64,000 nucleotides of DNA from Streptomyces sp. NA04227 (lineage in GTDB: Bacteria > Actinomycetota > Actinomycetes > Streptomycetales > Streptomycetaceae). Each line of letters opens with the position of its first letter. The stretch's first letter is position 1. Made by a program: the position numbers and the translations under genes. Below, piece after piece: positions 59,650-64,000 of this stretch. Location of the stretch: positions 3,275,001-3,339,000 of the forward strand of contig NZ_CP054918.1 of NCBI RefSeq assembly GCF_013364195.1. Reading direction: 5' to 3'. The notes under the pieces are model-generated. The model saw only the letters and a program-made list of their open reading frames with translations, ran no database searches and was not told the origin of the DNA.

Positions 59650-61941
59650 ATGGGAAAGAAGCGCCCGGGCTCCGGCCTGTCCCCCGCCCAACAGGTCGCC
59701 AAGTTCCTCGGGGTCAGCGTGCTCGCGGGAGCACTGCTGGCCGGTATCGCGCTGCCCGCGGCAGGCGCGCTCGGACTCGCGGCCAAGGGCAGCGTCGAGG
59801 GCTTCGACGACATCCCCGCGAACATGAAGCGCCCGCCGCTCAGTCAGCGCACCACGATCCTGGACAACCGCGGCGAGCGGATCGCCACGGTCTACGAGCG
59901 CGACCGCTCGGTGGTGAACCTCAAGTCGATCTCGCCGTACATGCAAAAGGCGATCGTCGCGATCGAGGACGCCCGCTTCTACGAGCACGGCGCGGTCGAC
60001 ATGAAGGGCATCCTGCGCGCGCTGAACGAGAACGCGCAGAACGGCGGCGTGGCCCAGGGCGCCTCGACGCTGACCCAGCAGTACGTGAAGAACGTCTTCG
60101 TCGAGGAGGCGGGCAACGACGCCGACAAGGTCGCCGAGGCGACCCAGCAGACCCTCGGCCGCAAGATCCGCGAACTGAAGTACGCGATCCAGGTCGAGAA
60201 GGAACTCGGCAAGAAGCGCATCCTCGAGAACTACCTGAACATCGCCTTCTTCGGGCAGCAGGCCTACGGCGTGGAGGCCGCCGCCGAGCGGTACTTCTCC
60301 ACCTCCGCCAAGAACCTGACCCTGGAGCAGTCCGCACTCCTCGCCGGGCTCGTCCAGTCGCCGAGCACCTACGACCCGGTGACCGCGCCGAACACGGCCA
60401 TGAAGCGCCGCAACACGGTGCTCCAGCGGATGGCCGACCTGCACGACATCTCGCAGGCCGAGGCCGACGCCGCGAAGACCAAGTCGCTCGGGCTGCGGGT
60501 CAGCAAGCCGGAGAACGGCTGCATCACGGCGGTCCGCGGCGCGGGCTTCTTCTGCGACTACGTCCGCGAGACCTTCCTCAACGACCCGGTCTTCGGCAAG
60601 ACCCGCAAGGACCGGGTGAAGGTCTGGAACCAGGGCGGCCTGACCATCCGCACCACGCTGGACCCGCAGTCCCAGCAGTCCGTGCAGGACTCGGTGCAGG
60701 CCCACGTCAACCAGTCCGACGAGGTCGCCACGGCGGTCTCGCTGGTCGAGCCGGGCACCGGCAAGATCCTCGGCATGGGCCAGTCCCGTCCGTACGGCTT
60801 CAAGCCGGACGAGACGACGATCAACCTCTCGGTCGACCACTCGATGGGCGGCGGCGCGGGCTACCAGCCCGGCTCGACGTTCAAGCCGATCGTGGCCGCC
60901 GCGGCGCTGGAGCAGGGCAAGCCCGCCAACCAGCGCTACTCCTCGCCGTTCGAGATGCCGTATCCGAGCCCGGTCGCCCAGTGCGACGGCAAGCAGTGGA
61001 AGAACCTCGCGTCGGAGAAGCTCACCAACGAGAACAAGTCCGAGCGCGGCCCGTACAACATGAAGGACGCGACGGCGAAGTCGGTCAACACCTATTTCGT
61101 GCAGCTCATCTCGGACATCGGGATCTGCCCGGTCACCGAGATGGCCAAGGGGATGGGGGTGGCGCCCGCCAACGGACAGCCGCTTCCGCAGGCGCCGTCG
61201 ATAGCTCTCGGCAGCGCGGAGATGTCGCCGCTGACGATGGCGAGCGCGTACGCGACCTTCGCGTCCCGTGGCACCTACTGCACCCCGGTCGCCATCGAGT
61301 CGGTCACCGGACCGGACAACGAGTCGATGGAGGTGCCGAAGTCGCGGTGCAGCCGGGCCATGTCGCAGAAGACCGCGGACACCATCAGCACGCTGCTCAA
61401 GGGCGTGGTGGAGGACGGCACCGGTAAGCAGGCGGGGCTCGGCGCGGCGCGGCCGAGCGCGGGCAAGACCGGTACGACGGACAACAGGTACGCGGCCTGG
61501 TTCGTGGGCTACACGCCGAACCTGTCCGGCGCGGTGTGGGTCGGCGACCCGAAGCACGAGCGCCGGATGGTCAACATCGACATCGGCGGCGTGCCGTACG
61601 ACAAGGTCTTCGGTGGCGAGGTTCCCGGCCCGATCTGGAAGGACGCCATGCTCGGCGCCCTCGCGGGCAAGCCCGCCCCCGGCCTGAACCTGGTCCGCAT
61701 TCCCGGCGACCGGGGCCACGACCGCCCGAAGCCCCCGCACGACCGGCCCGGCGACGACGGCAAGCCGGGCGACCACGACCCGACCAACCCGTGGCCCGAG
61801 ATCTCCTTCCCGCCGGACTTCATCGGCGGCGGGGACAACGGCGGTGGCGGTAACGGCAACGGCGGCATCGGCGGCGGAAACGGCAACGGTGGCGGCGGCT
61901 CGGACATCGGCGGCGGAAACGGCGGCTGGCCGCTGCGCTGA
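59650..61941 (+). CDS. Class A penicillin-binding protein (transglycosylase/transpeptidase)
   Basis: A 763-aa protein. N-terminal membrane helix (VSVLAGALLAGIALPAAGAL). Glycosyltransferase family 51 at about 65-245: EDARFYEHGAVD, GASTLTQQYVKN and LNIAFFGQQAYGVEAAA in pieces. Transpeptidase: SxxK in GSTFKP near 408, SxN in KSVNTY, KTG in GKTGTTD near 605. The C-terminal 80 residues are Pro/Asp- then Gly/Asn-rich (GGGNGNGG). It polymerises and cross-links peptidoglycan outside the membrane. From memory, it neighbours wblA in Streptomyces. Confidence 0.96.
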   Translation: MGKKRPGSGLSPAQQVAKFLGVSVLAGALLAGIALPAAGALGLAAKGSVEGFDDIPANMKRPPLSQRTTILDNRGERIATVYERDRSVVNLKSISPYMQKAIVAIEDARFYEHGAVDMKGILRALNENAQNGGVAQGASTLTQQYVKNVFVEEAGNDADKVAEATQQTLGRKIRELKYAIQVEKELGKKRILENYLNIAFFGQQAYGVEAAAERYFSTSAKNLTLEQSALLAGLVQSPSTYDPVTAPNTAMKRRNTVLQRMADLHDISQAEADAAKTKSLGLRVSKPENGCITAVRGAGFFCDYVRETFLNDPVFGKTRKDRVKVWNQGGLTIRTTLDPQSQQSVQDSVQAHVNQSDEVATAVSLVEPGTGKILGMGQSRPYGFKPDETTINLSVDHSMGGGAGYQPGSTFKPIVAAAALEQGKPANQRYSSPFEMPYPSPVAQCDGKQWKNLASEKLTNENKSERGPYNMKDATAKSVNTYFVQLISDIGICPVTEMAKGMGVAPANGQPLPQAPSIALGSAEMSPLTMASAYATFASRGTYCTPVAIESVTGPDNESMEVPKSRCSRAMSQKTADTISTLLKGVVEDGTGKQAGLGAARPSAGKTGTTDNRYAAWFVGYTPNLSGAVWVGDPKHERRMVNIDIGGVPYDKVFGGEVPGPIWKDAMLGALAGKPAPGLNLVRIPGDRGHDRPKPPHDRPGDDGKPGDHDPTNPWPEISFPPDFIGGGDNGGGGNGNGGIGGGNGNGGGGSDIGGGNGGWPLR

Positions 61942-61997
61942 GCGGCGGCCGCGGTCGCCGAGTTGAGCGGCGCGTCGAGCCCGGCCGGGCACACCTG

Positions 61998-62041
61998 AGA
62001 AGGGGCGCTCCCGATCCGAGAGGACCGGGGGCGCCCCTTCT
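61998..62041 (+). terminator. Terminator of the PBP gene
   Basis: AGAAGGGGCGC (61998-62008) and GCGCCCCTTCT (62031-62041), 11 perfect base pairs around a 22-nt loop, 57 nt past the stop. Confidence 0.75.
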
Positions 62042-62125
62042 GGTGCGACGGGAGCGGCCGTACACCTGCGACGCGTGCGGCGGCGGGCACGGCGGCCGGG
62101 CCGCCGCAGCGCCTCGGCCCCAGCC

Positions 62126-62180
62126 ACGGCTTCAGCCCTGGGCTCAGCCCTGGCTTCAACCTTGGCTCCAGCCCTGGCTT
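62126..62180. repeat. ~12-bp tandem repeats 3' of the YqeY-like gene
   Basis: GGCTTCAGCCCTGG-type units (CAGCCCTGG, CAACCTTGG, CCAGCCCTGG variants) repeat about five times and abut the stop codon of the minus-strand YqeY gene (62180-62182). Confidence 0.8.
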
Positions 62181-62647
62181 CAGCCGTTCGCGAGCTGCTG
62201 CTTCACCTCGGCGGCGACGCGGCCGCCCTCGGCGAGACCGGCCACCTTCGGGTTGACGATCTTCATGACCTGACCCATGGCGCGCGGCCCTTCGGCGCCC
62301 GCGGCCTTGGCCTCCTGGACGGCCTGCACCACGATGTCGCGCAGCTCCTCGTCGCTGAGCTGCTTGGGCAGGTACTCGTCGAGGATGACGCCCTCGGCCC
62401 GCTCGCGCTCGGCCTGCTCGCCACGGCCGCCCTCGGCGAACGCCTCGGCCGCCTCCCGGCGCTTCTTGGCCTCGCGCGCGATCACCTTCTGCACCTCGTC
62501 GTCGGAGAGTTCGCGTGCGCTCTTGCCCGCGACCTCCTCCTTGGTGACGGCGGTCAGGGTGAGCCGGAGCGTCGCGGAGCGCAGCTCGTCGCGCGCCTTG
62601 ATCGCGGCCGTGAGGTCATCCTTCAACTTCGCCTTGAGCGTGGTCAT
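62180..62647 (-). CDS. GatB/YqeY domain protein
   Basis: A 155-aa protein from ATG 62647. Helical YqeY fold: TLRLTLTAV, LSDDEVQKVIAREAKKRREAAEAF in parts, YLPKQLSDEEL and MGQVMKIVNPKVAG. Related to the tRNA-binding tail domain of GatB; a role in tRNA metabolism is presumed. Confidence 0.92.
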   Translation of the reverse strand: MTTLKAKLKDDLTAAIKARDELRSATLRLTLTAVTKEEVAGKSARELSDDEVQKVIAREAKKRREAAEAFAEGGRGEQAERERAEGVILDEYLPKQLSDEELRDIVVQAVQEAKAAGAEGPRAMGQVMKIVNPKVAGLAEGGRVAAEVKQQLANG

Positions 62648-63112
62648 GCGCCCCAGTGTCGCAGGTCCGGGACGTACGGCGCGCCCGCAATTCCGGGGCG
62701 GAGCGGGACGGAGCGGGGCGGGGCGCGTCGGAGCGGGACGGAGGGCGGAGAGGGCGACGCCGAGCCGTACGGCCCACCACGGACGCCGGTGACCTTACGG
62801 AGCAGACGCGCCCCGCGGCCAACTCGGGCACCCCTCTCCGCCATCCGCCATTTCACAGTTGGCCGGAATTACCTCCACATCAGCGGTGACCGAACCCGCC
62901 GAAAAACCGGTCAACCGGACTGTGCACCTCCACCCTGACCAGGAAACAAGCGCCCAACTCGCCCACAAATACGGGTAGATGCACACCACAACAGCCACCG
63001 GCGGGCCCGACGTACGACCTCCGCCGGACGTAAACAAGCCGACACCCCGCAGATGCCCAGCCGTGGCATCGAGGCCCGGTTTCGGCCATCGGGTCTTGCC
63101 ACTGTCTCGGCC
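62648..63112. other. Intergenic region with 10-bp repeats, divergent from yqeY
   Basis: 465 bp. Five tandem 10-mers of GAGCGGGACG type lie at 62701-62750, close to the yqeY start. The rest (about 62850-63000) is relatively A/C-rich and should hold the promoter of the mannosyltransferase gene. No gene. Confidence 0.55.
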
Positions 63113-64000
63113 ATGTCGGCTCTGCGCGTCCCCCTCGAACCGCGCCACTGCCAACTCCTCGGGCTGGTGGGGTCGCTGGTCCTCGCGTCGGGCGGGGCGA
63201 GCGCAGGCGCTCTGCCGATCCGTGAGGCGCTGGCGCTGCGGGCGGACCGGGCGGCGACGGGTCTGGTCGGCGTGTACTTCGGTCTGGTGCTGCTCATAGC
63301 GGCCTGGATGCTGCTCGGCCGTACGGTCCGCGGCGCCGAACCGCCCAGCCGCCGCACGCTGTTGGCCACCTTCGGGCTCTGGGCCGCCCCACTGCTCGTG
63401 GCGCCGCCGCTGTTCAGCAGGGACGTGTACAGCTACCTGGCGCAGGGCGCCATGGTCGACGCGCACATGGACGTGTACGTACACGGCCCCGCGCACCTCG
63501 GCGGTCCGCTGCCCGACGAGATCCCCGCGGTGTGGCAGCACACCCCGACCCCGTACGGCCCGGTCTTCCTCGCCTTCGCCTCGGCAGTCACCGACCCCTC
63601 CCGCCCGGACGGCGCCTTCGGGATCGCGGGCCTGCGCCTGGTCGCCCTGCTCGGCGTCGGCCTCATGGTCCTGTGCCTGCCCCGCCTCGCCCGCCACTGC
63701 GGCGCCGACGAACGCGCCGCCCTGTGGCTCGGCGTCCTCAACCCCTTGGTCCTGCTCCACCTGGTCGCCGGCGCGCACAACGACGCGGTGATGCTCGGGT
63801 TGCTCGGGGCGGGGCTGGTGGTGGCGGTGGGGGTCAGCGGTGGGGCGCGCGGGGTTGGGGACGGTGGTGTGGCTCGGGGTGGCGAGTGGGGCGGCGTGGC
63901 TCGCGGGCTCGGGGGGAGCGGCGTGGCTCGCGTGGTTGGGGGCGTTGCTCGCGTGCTTGGAAGTGTTGCTCGCGGGCTTGGGGGCGTTGCTCGCACGTTC
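63113..64000 (+). CDS. MptB-like polyprenol-phosphate-mannose alpha-mannosyltransferase, 3' end outside window
   Basis: The frame opens at ATG 63113 and is still open at 64000, so the gene is truncated by the window edge. Several membrane helices (GLVGSLVLASGGASAGALPI; LVGVYFGLVLLIAAWMLLG) and the GT-C family motif LFSRDVYSYLAQG, then DVYVHGP and TPYGPVFLA, match the MptB/DUF2029-type mannosyltransferases of actinobacteria. The visible C-terminal part is a run of GVARG(L/V)GG repeats (from about 63843), unusual for the family. No strong ribosome binding site is visible. Confidence 0.82.
   Translation, partial: MSALRVPLEPRHCQLLGLVGSLVLASGGASAGALPIREALALRADRAATGLVGVYFGLVLLIAAWMLLGRTVRGAEPPSRRTLLATFGLWAAPLLVAPPLFSRDVYSYLAQGAMVDAHMDVYVHGPAHLGGPLPDEIPAVWQHTPTPYGPVFLAFASAVTDPSRPDGAFGIAGLRLVALLGVGLMVLCLPRLARHCGADERAALWLGVLNPLVLLHLVAGAHNDAVMLGLLGAGLVVAVGVSGGARGVGDGGVARGGEWGGVARGLGGSGVARVVGGVARVLGSVARGLGGVARTF
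63843..64000 (+). repeat. In-frame degenerate repeats (GVAR units) in the mannosyltransferase gene
   Basis: The DNA repeats GGCGTGGCTCGCG or GGCGTTGCTCGCG words, encoding GVARG, GVARV and SVARG units. At least seven copies are visible before the window ends, with spacing of about 24-33 nt. Confidence 0.8.

Overview
The window is high-GC actinobacterial DNA and almost certainly Streptomyces. It carries bldG with its anti-sigma partner, wblA, a MarP-type protease, a Tmk-transporter fusion, and many GTG/TTG starts. The gene order from holB to the class A PBP matches, from memory, the S. coelicolor SCO354x-SCO358x core block. No rRNA, complete tRNA, insertion sequence or CRISPR array was seen.

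Positions 1-10114 are the right part of an actinomycete integrative and conjugative element (AICE). From left to right it holds a primase-polymerase C-terminal part (cut by the window edge), an ATPase/helicase-like partner, two or three small genes, and two small minus-strand genes. These diverge from a GntR/UTRA (KorA-like) regulator across repeated operator half-sites. Next comes a leftward transfer operon of six genes: a DUF6907-like protein, three Spd-like membrane proteins joined by GTGA overlaps, an FtsK/TraB-type DNA translocase, and a small zinc-motif membrane protein. The element ends at the 3' half of a tRNA-Thr(CGT) gene (10070-10114) followed by that tRNA's terminator; this is attR. 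Integrase, excisionase and the intact tRNA must lie to the left.

From 10115 to 64000 the DNA is ordinary chromosome. 10327-23556 (leftward) holds a tripeptidyl-aminopeptidase-like lipoprotein, holB, the tmk fusion, topA, a methyltransferase and a lipoprotein. 23785-30229 holds the proton-pumping pyrophosphatase, the BldG/anti-sigma pair and a divergent DEAD-box helicase. 30361-36151 is a leftward tad pilus operon (ssd/cpaE-like, tadA, tadB, tadC, a DUF4244 pilin-like gene, tadE, and a second TadE-like gene). 36739-48133 holds a HAD phosphatase, a degenerate Fic-like protein diverging from a CooC-like ATPase, a SulP-carbonic anhydrase fusion, acsA, nhaA, a holin-like membrane protein and an epoxide-hydrolase-like enzyme. 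48672-55672 holds marP, a NUDIX CoA pyrophosphatase, nth, crp, a metallo-beta-lactamase-fold hydrolase, a second NUDIX, a RidA-like protein and a 51-aa DUF4177 protein. 56054-64000 holds two ArsA-type ATPases, wblA, a class A PBP, a YqeY-like protein and the 5' part of an MptB-like mannosyltransferase that runs off the window.

The observations most worth following up are: a seven-copy 9-mer array inside the element's ATPase gene; a CTAG-dense perfect palindrome just 3' of traB; the operator repeats of the KorA-like regulator; four exact TTATCCACA boxes (plus one TTGTCCACA) in intergenic DNA; repeated ET(T/A)V motifs in the tail of the Tmk fusion; and short tandem-repeat arrays just 3' of several minus-strand genes.
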